Source: Bacteroidales bacterium
GTDB taxonomy: Bacteria > Bacteroidota > Bacteroidia > Bacteroidales > WCHB1-69
DNA length: 64,000 nucleotides
Direction: 5' to 3'
Assembly: GCA_017394765.1 (NCBI GenBank)
Contig: JAFPXF010000035.1
Span: forward strand, 1-64,000
This document shows positions 29,026 through 37,371 of this stretch, piece by piece (positions within the stretch are counted from its first letter, which is position 1; each line of letters starts with the position of its first letter). Both the position numbers and the translations under genes were made by a program. The notes beneath the pieces were generated by a model that was not told the DNA's origin, ran no database searches, and saw only the letters and a list, made by a program, of their open reading frames with translations.

Positions 29026-29640
29026 ATGTTAGTTATTGGCATCGCCGGCGGATCCGGCTCTGGAAAGACCTCTGTGGTCAAAAAGATCATACAATGCTTG
29101 CCCAAAGAGCGAGTGAGCGTCCTCAGTCAAGACGCCTATTATAAGGACAACGGCAATCTGCCACAGGAAGAGAAAGAAAAGATTAATTTCGATCATCCTT
29201 CCGCTATTGAATGGTCGCTTTTAATAGACCATATACAACAACTTCATTCAGGCAAATCCGTAGATATGCCCATCTACTCGTATGTGACATGCGGCCGCAG
29301 TCGTGAGACTATTCCTGTGAAACCCTGTGACGTATTGCTCGTGGAGGGTATCCTCATCTTCACAGATCCCGAACTGTGCCGCATATTGGATTTGAAGGTG
29401 TTTGTCGATACCGATGCCGACGAACGCCTTATCCGCATTATTCAACGCGATGTGATTGAGCGTGGACGTGGATTGGACAAGTCAATCATCCACTACCAAA
29501 ACTTCGTGAAGCCCATGCATGAACTTTTCATCGAGCCGTCCAAAAGGTTGGCCGATATCATTATACCTGTCGGTGGACAAAACGAGAAGGGAATCGACAT
29601 CCTGACTTCCAAAATCAGGCAGACTCTCGGTATTGTTTAA
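29026..29640 (+). CDS. udk: uridine kinase
   Basis: Uridine kinase phosphorylates uridine and cytidine with ATP or GTP in pyrimidine salvage. The 204 residues begin with a P-loop, GIAGGSGSGKTS (about 5-16), then 'LSQDAYYKD', 'NFDHPSAIEW', 'VEGILIFTDPELC' and 'IIQRDVIERGRGLDKSI', all characteristic of Udk and absent from the related phosphoribulokinases. It has its own promoter and is convergent with the gene at 29637, their stop codons overlapping by four bases. Confidence 0.93.
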   Translation: MLVIGIAGGSGSGKTSVVKKIIQCLPKERVSVLSQDAYYKDNGNLPQEEKEKINFDHPSAIEWSLLIDHIQQLHSGKSVDMPIYSYVTCGRSRETIPVKPCDVLLVEGILIFTDPELCRILDLKVFVDTDADERLIRIIQRDVIERGRGLDKSIIHYQNFVKPMHELFIEPSKRLADIIIPVGGQNEKGIDILTSKIRQTLGIV

Positions 29641-30908
29641 GTCTTCTGTTGCTGCTTCTTTGCGGCAGGAAACAACACATTGTTCAAAATCAAACGATAA
29701 CCTGCGGAATTGGGAAATAGATTCAATTCTGTGGGTGGATCGTTGATTAAATGCTGATAATCCTCGGGATCGTGGCCGGAGTAGAAGGTCCAAGTCCCTT
29801 TCCCATACTCGCCGTGAATGTAGCGTGCTTCGTTGAATTGCGCCGATTCTCCCATGATGGTCACCGTGGGCTTGATCAGCTCTTTCCGGAAAGCAGTGGT
29901 TTGTCCCATGAATCCGGGAATCACAGTAAGGTGGTTTTGGCACAACATGGTGGGAACAGGATCCCACTTGGCGGAAAATTCAAAAAGCGTGAAAAAGTCA
30001 TTGCTTTTATTGGTCATGTGCAAGGTGGGATTCACATCGATGTCAGACACTTCATAGACGTAGGGATTGGTCTCGATCTTGAAGTTTGTGAAAGCGAAGC
30101 AGTTATCGTAGTTGAGCTTGCTTTGGGCCTGCGGGTCCATGGGGTCTCCGTCAAACATGACATCACAAATGTCCACACCTTCAGCAGCCAATGCGATGTC
30201 GTAGCTGTCAGGACCCGAGCACATGGCGAACAGATAGCCGCCTCCTGCCACGAAGTCGCGGATGCCCTTGGCCACAGCGAGCTTCATTTGGGACACTTTT
30301 GCGAATCCCAGTTGTGCGGCGCGCTCCTCCTGCTCTTTGACGTCATCCTGATACCATTTGGCGTTCCGGTAATTGGCCCAAAACTTGCCGTATTGTCCTG
30401 TGAAATCTTCATGATGCAGATGCAACCAATCGTATTTGGGGAGTTCGCCTTTGATGACTTCCTCGTCATACAGGACCGTGTAGGGAATCTCGGCGTATGT
30501 GAGCACCAGGGTGACGGCATCGTCCCAAGGGAGTTTGTTCTTTGGGGAATAGACGGCGATTTTGGGCTCTTTGGTGAGCCGGATTTCGTTCATGTTGTTT
30601 TCGGTAGCCGAAATCTCGGCAAGGATGCCCTCTGCTTGAATGTCGGCGATAACCTGGTAAGTAACGCCTCTAACTACACACTCGTCTTCAATGGTGGAAT
30701 TGTATGCGCACATGAAGCTGCCGCCTCGGTAGTTGAGCAACCAACTCATGTCCACCTGGTGTGAAACTGCGAAATAGGCTATACCGTACGCCTTGAGATG
30801 GTTCTCCTGTTCCAAATCCATAGGGATGAGGATGTGTGAGGCTAAAGCGTGGGGAACGCAAACGATACAGCATATTATAGCCAAAAGGATTGTTTTCAGT
30901 GTTTTCAT
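29637..30908 (-). CDS. secreted glutamine-amidotransferase-like protein (family often labelled asparagine synthetase B)
   Basis: A 423-residue exported protein with signal peptide MKTLKTILLAIICCIVCVPHALAS. It belongs to a Bacteroidetes family I know from databases as 'asparagine synthetase B', recognised by the opening 'HILIPMDLEQENHLKAYGIAYF' and 'WLLNYRGGSFM'. The name is misleading: there is no N-terminal Cys nucleophile or synthetase ATP site. The middle, 'KIAVYSPKN...YTVLYDEEV' and 'GIRDFVAGGGYLFAMCSGPDSYDIA', resembles a class I glutamine amidotransferase fold, with Cys in the nucleophile-elbow position (MCSG). Real activity is unknown. ATG 30911, just before, is an alternative start. 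It is the last gene of the leftward envelope operon. Confidence 0.7.
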   Translation of the reverse strand: MKTLKTILLAIICCIVCVPHALASHILIPMDLEQENHLKAYGIAYFAVSHQVDMSWLLNYRGGSFMCAYNSTIEDECVVRGVTYQVIADIQAEGILAEISATENNMNEIRLTKEPKIAVYSPKNKLPWDDAVTLVLTYAEIPYTVLYDEEVIKGELPKYDWLHLHHEDFTGQYGKFWANYRNAKWYQDDVKEQEERAAQLGFAKVSQMKLAVAKGIRDFVAGGGYLFAMCSGPDSYDIALAAEGVDICDVMFDGDPMDPQAQSKLNYDNCFAFTNFKIETNPYVYEVSDIDVNPTLHMTNKSNDFFTLFEFSAKWDPVPTMLCQNHLTVIPGFMGQTTAFRKELIKPTVTIMGESAQFNEARYIHGEYGKGTWTFYSGHDPEDYQHLINDPPTELNLFPNSAGYRLILNNVLFPAAKKQQQKT

Positions 30909-30916
30909 CATGATAG

Positions 30917-31705
30917 TTATCTTCTGACAATGGGACGGCATTGGATTCTGCCGTCTAATCCCAATAGGAATAGTTTTTTGTTGGTTAGTCTGAATTCTTT
31001 TATATCTGCCAACCCGTCGGCAATAAGGATGGAGTCCATGGCGAAAATGTCGTATTTTTGAAGTTTACCATCCTTTAGATAAACGAAGAAATTGCCCTGC
31101 CATTGTGCGGCAAGTATGTTTGGCAACAATATTTTTCTTTCAAATGTTCCGAAATTATCGAAAAAGAAGAGCCCGTAGGTGGTGTCTATCAGTACAATGC
31201 TTTTGTCAAGCGCAATCGCCATGCTTGTCGGGTTGAATTGCTCGCCAAAGTTGACAGGTGTTGTGCTTGCAATGTTCAGGGAAAGGTCCGTAAGGATAAG
31301 TTGGTGGGTGCTGTTGTCAAAGAGTGCGATCCGGTTGGCGCCGGCAAAGGCGGCAAGTGTTACGGAAAAGAGATTGTGCTCGAAAAGGGAGAGTCTGTTC
31401 CCGACGGGGGAGAGGGTGTTGTCCAAAATGGTGATGACACTGGCTTCTTTGTGAAAAACCAAAATTTTGGAAGGAATACTGGCATCGACATTGCAAATGT
31501 CCCCCAATTCATAGTTGCTGTAATTCGACATCAAATTCCCGTCCGGGTCGTATTTTTCCAATGTGGCATCCTTCCAAATGTAGACGTTTTCTTGTATGTC
31601 CACGGTGAAATGGTCACACTGCCTGTGGATAAAAGAAGGTCGCTCTTGGGCATAGGAAAGTCCAAGAGCGACAATGGATATTATAAGCAAGAGCGCTTTT
31701 TTCAT
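30917..31705 (-). CDS. secreted beta-propeller-like protein, unknown function
   Basis: A 262-residue exported protein. The signal peptide is MKKALLLIISIVALGLSYAQ. The rest consists of regularly spaced beta-strand pairs with short Asp/Asn turns, such as 'NVYIWKDATLEKYDPDGNLMSNYSN', 'RIALFDNSTHQLILTDLS' and 'GLFFFDNFGTFERKILLP'. This is the pattern of NHL/YVTN-like propeller blades at about 40-residue spacing, though no exact family is recognised. ATG 31705 is used because it begins the signal peptide. It follows the FadL-like gene by seven bases and precedes the amidotransferase-like gene by eight. Confidence 0.7.
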   Translation of the reverse strand: MKKALLLIISIVALGLSYAQERPSFIHRQCDHFTVDIQENVYIWKDATLEKYDPDGNLMSNYSNYELGDICNVDASIPSKILVFHKEASVITILDNTLSPVGNRLSLFEHNLFSVTLAAFAGANRIALFDNSTHQLILTDLSLNIASTTPVNFGEQFNPTSMAIALDKSIVLIDTTYGLFFFDNFGTFERKILLPNILAAQWQGNFFVYLKDGKLQKYDIFAMDSILIADGLADIKEFRLTNKKLFLLGLDGRIQCRPIVRR

Positions 31706-31712
31706 TGAATTA

Positions 31713-33158
31713 TTAGAACTTACAACCGATGGTGGCTGCAACTCTATGGGTGGTGTTTTTGATTTGTGTCGTGGCGTTAGGCGTGTAGAGGTTGTAACTG
31801 TCCTTGGAGAACTTCATGATATAGGCCAGGTCCACGAAGAAATATTTTGCGCGGTAGCCGAAGCCGAAGGAACCGTAGTGGGCGCTCCCGTTGAATCCTT
31901 CAGACCATTGGTTGCTGTTGGCGTAAGGCGAGGTTTTGAAATTGTAGCCCGCACGGAGAGCGAAACTGGGACTCAAGTTGACTTCACCGCCAATGCGGAT
32001 GGTGTGGCATGCATTGTATTTTTCGCGTGTGAGCGCATTTTCGTTGGAGAAGTCATAGTCGTTGGCATATAAGGTTGCCATGCGGTAGTCGTTGAATTCA
32101 TATTCCGCCGAGATGAAAGCACGCTTGTTGATGAGGAATGCGGCTCCCAGATTGAAACGGAACGGGGTCGTGAGGGAGAATTGATAGTTGTATCTGTATT
32201 CGCTTGATTCATCGCTCGCAGAGACCCAATGAGAGGTCATTGAACGTCTGTAACTGTCCTTGATTTTCCAAAAATATGAAGGGGTTTGGATGCCTGCGCT
32301 GAGTCTTAAGAAATTGACGGGTTGATAGATGACACCGATCTTGGCATTTACTCCGGCACCGCGGTCTCTTTGGATGGTATAGACATTGTAATCCGTGATT
32401 CCTGACAAATGGTTGACATCAGTAGGTTGTTCAGTCAAGGAAGTAACCTCTTGATAGTCTAAGAATGGGATACCGATGGAGAGACCCAAGAAGAGTTTGT
32501 CATTGTAATTGCCGCCGAAAGTGAAGCTCATCTCATCGATGGAACCCGATTGTTTGACCAAAGTGGATTGGTCAAGATCGGCATCGCTGAACGGGGAGAA
32601 GTAGCTCGCGGGTTGACCGTATAAGGTGTCAATCAACCATGTGTTCCAAGCAATCATGGCGTCAGCCGACAGTTGCTGGTAATTGATGCCATTGGCACGG
32701 CTGAGAATCGGGTTGATAAAAGAGGTGTTGGGCGTTCCGACAGCGCGGAAAGTGTTGTTGTAGTCCATGATGCGGTTATAACCGAACCCAAATTGCCAAT
32801 ACTTCCACTCAGAATCGCGAGCAATGGGGGAGGTGATCACCAACCCGCATTCGGGAACAGTGTATTTGGGATTCTGGGTATAACTGTTGGTGCCATTATA
32901 GAGCGTGTTGTCCTTGAAAAAAGAGATCATCATGGGCGTGAAACTCACCTCGTGGCGCTTGTACAATCCGATGGCTGCCGGATTTGTGAACAGTCCGGAG
33001 AAGTCACCGCCGACGGTTCCAAAGGTCCCGCCCGCACCCATGTAGCGGGCTGTGCCCATGTAATCAATTTGGGAGAAACGGAATGCCTCATAGTCACCTT
33101 GTGCGTATGAATTGGCGACTAAAATGAGGAATAGCGAGATAATCCAAAATCTTTTCAT
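31713..33158 (-). CDS. FadL/OMPP1-like outer-membrane beta-barrel protein
   Basis: A 481-residue exported protein (signal peptide MKRFWIISLFLILVANSYAQ). Its early region 'ARYMGAGGTFGTVGGDFSGLFTNPAAIGLYKRHEVSFTP' is the N-terminal motif of OMPP1/FadL/TodX-type barrels, where a Gly-rich plug with 'NPAgl' follows the signal peptide. Alternating amphipathic strands then run to a C-terminal aromatic residue (IGCKF), as in outer-membrane barrels. FadL proteins transport hydrophobic molecules; the substrate here is unknown. It starts 45 bases after the lipoprotein gene with no promoter box visible between, suggesting one transcript. Confidence 0.75.
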   Translation of the reverse strand: MKRFWIISLFLILVANSYAQGDYEAFRFSQIDYMGTARYMGAGGTFGTVGGDFSGLFTNPAAIGLYKRHEVSFTPMMISFFKDNTLYNGTNSYTQNPKYTVPECGLVITSPIARDSEWKYWQFGFGYNRIMDYNNTFRAVGTPNTSFINPILSRANGINYQQLSADAMIAWNTWLIDTLYGQPASYFSPFSDADLDQSTLVKQSGSIDEMSFTFGGNYNDKLFLGLSIGIPFLDYQEVTSLTEQPTDVNHLSGITDYNVYTIQRDRGAGVNAKIGVIYQPVNFLRLSAGIQTPSYFWKIKDSYRRSMTSHWVSASDESSEYRYNYQFSLTTPFRFNLGAAFLINKRAFISAEYEFNDYRMATLYANDYDFSNENALTREKYNACHTIRIGGEVNLSPSFALRAGYNFKTSPYANSNQWSEGFNGSAHYGSFGFGYRAKYFFVDLAYIMKFSKDSYNLYTPNATTQIKNTTHRVAATIGCKF

Positions 33159-33203
33159 TGTGGTCTTGATTATAGTTGTTTTTTTTGGTTTTAAAGGTTG
33201 AAT

Positions 33204-34988
33204 TTATCTTCTGCCGCCATAGCTGCCTGAGGAAGATGAGCTGCCGCCTCTGGATGAGCTACTGGATGAGCTGCTGTGTGAAGAACCGGAGTAACTGGAG
33301 TGAGAGGAAGATGAGGATCCGGAGTAGCTGGAACGAGAAGAGGATGAGGAACTTGGACGGGAATATGAGGAACTGGAAGAGCTGGGTCTGCTATAGGAAG
33401 AGCTCGGGCGGGAAGAAGAGGAAGAACTCGGACGAGAGTATGAGGGGCTGGAAGAACTGGGCCTGCTATAGGAAGAACTCGGACGCGAAGGTGTGGAACT
33501 TGGGCGAGTTGATGAATTGGATGGATTGTGGTTGCTGTTATTGTAGGAAGAACCCGGACGTGAGGATGTGGGACTTGGACGAGAAGGAGAATTGGAAGTG
33601 CTTGGACGAGTGGTAGTTGTGGGGTTGGAGGATGCTGGTCTGGTTACCGTCACAGTACGAGTCACCGTGTTGTTCGTCGGTCTGGAATTGGATGGATTAG
33701 CAGCAGGTCTTGTTTCAGTCGTGGAAGGTCTGCTTGAGTTTGAGGAAGGCCTTGTGGTCGAAGGAGTTGCTGGCGTGGAGGGCCTTGTTGTCGGAGCGGA
33801 AGGAGTTGCCGGCCTTGTGGTTGGCGTGGTTGTCGGTCTTGTAGAAGGAGTTGTCGGAGTGGAAGGTGTGGTGGGCCTGTTGGGAGATTCAAGACTCGGT
33901 GTGGCATTGCCGTTTGGCTCGGGTCTTCTATTTGAAGAATTTGTGGTGGAGGGTGTCACGCCAGTGTTGCTGGGCCTTGCCTGGGGCGTGGTCATTTGGG
34001 ATGATTCGCCTCTGACCACGTTGGGCCGGGAGGTGGTGGTGGAATTCGTGGTCGTCCCGGTTTGTCCGGAAGTGCCTCCAGTAGTGGAGTAGCGGGCAGA
34101 AAGCGCGCTATACTCTTGGTTGAAAGTGGCTGGAGAAGAGGTGACCGTGGAGTAACGGTTGCTGTTGTCGTTGTTGCCGTAGTCGGTGGGATGATCATAG
34201 TCCCTCGAACGGTCGCCACGACCGGCATTGCTGTTGCCCAAAGTGGGGCCTACATTGTTGCGATGACCGTAGTAGAAGGTGTTGTTATGGTCGAAGTTGT
34301 TGTGGTAATAGTTGGCCGCCAGCCAATTGTGGTGGTTACAATGGCCGTAGTGACCATAGTCCCAATAGTGGTGATAGTGCGGGTGATGATAAGCCCATCC
34401 CCAGCCATAGGTGAACCCGTAGTCGTACCATCCGTAACCATAGTAGTAAGGACGGTAAGAGTAGCTTGGCCACCACCAGTTGTAGCCCATGTAAATGCTT
34501 ATGCCCCAGTTGTATGGGTTGTAGTCGTACCAATACAGGTTTGTATAGAAGGGATCATAATAACCCCAGCCGCTATATAGGTTGGTATGGAAGCGGCGGA
34601 TGCGTGATGTGTAGTAATAATCATAGTAGTCATCCTCGTCATAATAATAGTTGTTGGTGACGTAGGTGTTTCCGGAACCGGTTTGTACCGTGGACGAACT
34701 CGGCGCAGAGGCATTGTCTGCATATTCGATGAGCGGTTCGCTGATGCCAGGATAGTACGTTTTGGTATCAATCAAGGTGCCGTTCTCATCATATTCGTAA
34801 ATGATGGAATCTGGTTGGATGGCATCGGTCGTTTGGTGCGATGGGGTGGTGCTGGCCTTTTTTGGGGAAGCATATTGCCCATCCTGCGACGTGGTGTAAA
34901 TGTCATCGTAATAGGCGTATGAACCCGTGGAACAGGCGGCAAGCAGGCAAGCTACTGATACTAAGATAATTGAAAATAGTTTTTTCAT
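33204..34988 (-). CDS. aromatic-rich and Ser/Pro/Thr-rich surface lipoprotein
   Basis: A 594-residue lipoprotein with signal peptide and lipobox LLAAC (Cys19). Residues about 115-240 are extraordinarily rich in Tyr, Trp, His and Gly (clusters such as NNYYYDEDDYYDYYY, GYNWWWPSYSYRPYYYGYGW, YHHPHYHHYWDYGHYGH). Residues about 250-590 are low-complexity: first Thr/Pro-rich (TPTTRPATP, TTRPS), then RPSSS and SYSRPSSSS repeats, ending in a Ser/Gly tail and GGRR. No catalytic motif is visible. It looks like a structural or adhesive surface protein. It is the first gene of a probable four-gene leftward unit. Confidence 0.8.
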   Translation of the reverse strand: MKKLFSIILVSVACLLAACSTGSYAYYDDIYTTSQDGQYASPKKASTTPSHQTTDAIQPDSIIYEYDENGTLIDTKTYYPGISEPLIEYADNASAPSSSTVQTGSGNTYVTNNYYYDEDDYYDYYYTSRIRRFHTNLYSGWGYYDPFYTNLYWYDYNPYNWGISIYMGYNWWWPSYSYRPYYYGYGWYDYGFTYGWGWAYHHPHYHHYWDYGHYGHCNHHNWLAANYYHNNFDHNNTFYYGHRNNVGPTLGNSNAGRGDRSRDYDHPTDYGNNDNSNRYSTVTSSPATFNQEYSALSARYSTTGGTSGQTGTTTNSTTTSRPNVVRGESSQMTTPQARPSNTGVTPSTTNSSNRRPEPNGNATPSLESPNRPTTPSTPTTPSTRPTTTPTTRPATPSAPTTRPSTPATPSTTRPSSNSSRPSTTETRPAANPSNSRPTNNTVTRTVTVTRPASSNPTTTTRPSTSNSPSRPSPTSSRPGSSYNNSNHNPSNSSTRPSSTPSRPSSSYSRPSSSSPSYSRPSSSSSSRPSSSYSRPSSSSSSYSRPSSSSSSRSSYSGSSSSSHSSYSGSSHSSSSSSSSRGGSSSSSGSYGGRR

Positions 34989-35016
34989 AGTCTCCTCCTT
35001 ATGTCTTTAAATTTCG

Positions 35017-35024
35017 TACTTTTG
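35017..35024 (+). promoter_or_regulatory. -7 promoter box for proS (TACTTTTG)
   Basis: A TAnnTTTG match 61 bases upstream of proS. Its transcription start would lie only about 15 bases from the opposing -7 box at 35046-35053. Confidence 0.55.
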
Positions 35025-35045
35025 CAAATCGGTTTTAATTGACCG

Positions 35046-35053
35046 CAAAAATA
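35046..35053 (-). promoter_or_regulatory. -7 promoter box for the lipoprotein operon (TATTTTTG on minus strand)
   Basis: CAAAAATA on the plus strand matches TAnnTTTG on the minus strand, 57 bases upstream of the lipoprotein ATG. Confidence 0.55.
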
Positions 35054-35085
35054 CGAAAAAGTTAATTCAACAAAGTAAAAATATA

Positions 35086-36561
35086 ATGGGTAAAAATTTT
35101 TGTACAAGAGCAGAGAATTATTCTCAGTGGTATAACGATATTGTAAAACAAGCCGATCTTGCTGAAAATTCATCAGTTAGAGGATGTATGGTTATCAAAC
35201 CGTACGGCTATGCGATTTGGGAAAAGTTGCAATCCACCCTCGACAAAATGTTCAAAGACACGGGGCATGTGAACGCATATTTTCCTATTTTTATTCCGAA
35301 ATCATTCTTCAGCCGCGAAGCCAGCCATGTCGAGGGGTTTGCCAAGGAGTGCGCTGTGGTGACTCACTATCGTCTGAAGAACAATCCCAATGGCGGTGGC
35401 GTCATAGTTGATCCCGAGGCCAAGCTGGAGGAGGAACTCATTGTCCGCCCCACTTCGGAAACCATCATTTGGGATACTTATAAAAATTGGATCCAGTCGT
35501 ATCGCGACCTTCCTGTCTTGTGTAATCAGTGGGCGAATGTGGTTCGTTGGGAAATGCGTACCCGACTTTTCCTGCGCACTGCGGAGTTTCTTTGGCAAGA
35601 GGGTCACACCGCTCATGCCACCCGAGAGGAAGCGGTGGAGGAGACCGAGCGTATGTTGCATGTTTATGCCGATTTTGTGGAGAATTTCATGGCAATCCCC
35701 GTCGTTAAAGGCGTGAAGTCTCCCAACGAACGTTTTGGCGGAGCTCTCGACACCTACTGTATTGAAGCTCTTATGCAGGATGGCAAGGCTTTGCAGGCCG
35801 GAACCTCTCACTTCCTTGGGCAAAATTTTGCCAAGGCATTTGATGTCAAATATTTGGATAAGGAAAACAAGCCGCAGTATGTGTGGGCTACCTCGTGGGG
35901 CGTGTCCACTCGACTCATTGGCGCCCTGATTATGACGCATTCCGATGACAACGGGTTGGTGCTGCCGCCCAATCTTGCACCCATCCAAGTGGTCATCGTC
36001 CCCATATATAAGAGCGAAGAGCAGCGACAAGCCATTGCCGACAAGGTGCAACCGCTCATGCAGAGTTTGAAAGCGGCCAATATCACTGTCAAGTTTGACA
36101 ACGATGACACAAAACGCTCTGGTTGGAAATTCAATGAATATGAACTGAAGGGGGTGCCCGTGCGTATCGCTATCGGTCCCCGCGACCTTGAGAATAATGA
36201 AGCCGAGGTGGCTCGCCGCGACACACTCACCAAGGAGACCATTCCCTTTGACAACCTGGTTGAACATATCCAGCAATTACTCAAGGAAATACAACAGAAT
36301 CTCTTTGAAAAAGCCCTTAAGTTCCAGAAAAACAACACGCATAAGGCGGATACCTGGGAAGAATTTGTGGACCTGCTCGACAATCATCCCGGTTTTGTCT
36401 ATGCCCACTGGGACGGCACCCCGGAGACGGAGGATAAGATCAAAGAACTCAGCAAGGCCACCATACGTTGCATTCCCTTCAACAACCCGCTTGAAGAGGG
36501 CAAGTGTATTTTGACAGGAAAGCCTTCCAAGCAAAGGGTTCTCTTTGCACGAGCATACTAA
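35086..36561 (+). CDS. proS: prolyl-tRNA synthetase (archaeal/eukaryotic-type, short form)
   Basis: A class II aminoacyl-tRNA synthetase charging tRNA-Pro. The 491-residue length and the absence of the large editing insertion show it is the archaeal/eukaryotic-type form found in Bacteroidetes, not the longer bacterial form. Class II motifs are visible: motif 2 '[37 protein letters not shown]' and motif 3 '[25 protein letters not shown]', plus '[11 protein letters not shown]'. The C-terminal zinc-type domain (about 400-491) is shortened. It has its own promoter divergent from the lipoprotein operon. Confidence 0.95.
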   Translation: MGKNFCTRAENYSQWYNDIVKQADLAENSSVRGCMVIKPYGYAIWEKLQSTLDKMFKDTGHVNAYFPIFIPKSFFSREASHVEGFAKECAVVTHYRLKNNPNGGGVIVDPEAKLEEELIVRPTSETIIWDTYKNWIQSYRDLPVLCNQWANVVRWEMRTRLFLRTAEFLWQEGHTAHATREEAVEETERMLHVYADFVENFMAIPVVKGVKSPNERFGGALDTYCIEALMQDGKALQAGTSHFLGQNFAKAFDVKYLDKENKPQYVWATSWGVSTRLIGALIMTHSDDNGLVLPPNLAPIQVVIVPIYKSEEQRQAIADKVQPLMQSLKAANITVKFDNDDTKRSGWKFNEYELKGVPVRIAIGPRDLENNEAEVARRDTLTKETIPFDNLVEHIQQLLKEIQQNLFEKALKFQKNNTHKADTWEEFVDLLDNHPGFVYAHWDGTPETEDKIKELSKATIRCIPFNNPLEEGKCILTGKPSKQRVLFARAY

Positions 36562-36600
36562 TGTAAAAAGTTGATTTTGTGATATTTTAATCTGAAATCA

Positions 36601-37368
36601 ATGGATGAGAGATTAGAAGCCTTTCAAAGGCTGTTGGATATCATGGACGAGTTGCGCGAAAAGTGTCCATGGGATAGTGTGCAAACATTTGACACGTTAC
36701 GTTGCCTGACCATCGAAGAGACTTTTGAGCTGTCGGAGGCCATTGTTGACAAGAATTACAAGGATATGTGCAAAGAGCTGGGCGATCTGATGTTGCATTT
36801 GGTCTTTTATTCCAAGATTGCGTCCGAACAGCAACTTTTTGATATTAAGGATGTACTTAACCAACTGTGTGACAAGTTGATTCGTCGTCACCCGCATATT
36901 TATGGTGAAGAGAAGGCGCAAGATGCGCAACAGGTTCACGAAAATTGGGAAAAGATAAAATTGCAACGCGAGGGCAATAGATCCGTGCTTGGCGGCGTTC
37001 CTACAAGTGCACCATCTCTGGTGAAGGCATATCGCATTCAGGAAAAAGCTAATGGTGTTGGGTTTGATTGGCAAAATGCCGGAGAGGTTTGGGAGAAAGT
37101 GGAAGAGGAGTTGCAGGAATTCAAGGATGAAATTGATCGGCATTCCGACAAGGCTGAAGAGGAATTCGGGGATGTGCTTTTCGCTTTGGTGAATTATGCG
37201 CGTTTTGTTCATATCAATCCGGATGATGCATTGGAAAAGACGAACCGGAAATTTATCCGAAGGTTCCAATATATTGAAGAACAAACGCAGAAAACAGGAA
37301 AGAAATTGACGGATTTATCTTTGGAACAAATGGAAGAGTATTGGCAGCAAGCAAAGCAAGCAGAATAG
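36601..37368 (+). CDS. mazG: nucleoside triphosphate pyrophosphohydrolase MazG
   Basis: MazG hydrolyses non-canonical or excess NTPs to NMP and pyrophosphate. The 255-residue protein contains two MazG repeats: the first with 'CPWDSVQTFDTLRCLTIEETFELSEAI...ELGDLMLHLVFYS', carrying the EExxE...D metal ligands; the second with 'EEELQEFKDEI...EEEFGDVLFALVNYARF'. It lies 39 bases after proS and three bases before the porE-like gene, so the three are probably co-transcribed. Confidence 0.93.
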   Translation: MDERLEAFQRLLDIMDELREKCPWDSVQTFDTLRCLTIEETFELSEAIVDKNYKDMCKELGDLMLHLVFYSKIASEQQLFDIKDVLNQLCDKLIRRHPHIYGEEKAQDAQQVHENWEKIKLQREGNRSVLGGVPTSAPSLVKAYRIQEKANGVGFDWQNAGEVWEKVEEELQEFKDEIDRHSDKAEEEFGDVLFALVNYARFVHINPDDALEKTNRKFIRRFQYIEEQTQKTGKKLTDLSLEQMEEYWQQAKQAE

Positions 37369-37371
37369 AAT

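Noticed and set aside
33568..34092. A Val/Gly-rich 174-codon plus-strand frame opposite the Ser/Pro-rich lipoprotein
   Set aside because: It is the complement of the Thr/Pro/Ser repeats; low-complexity DNA commonly gives such mirror frames.
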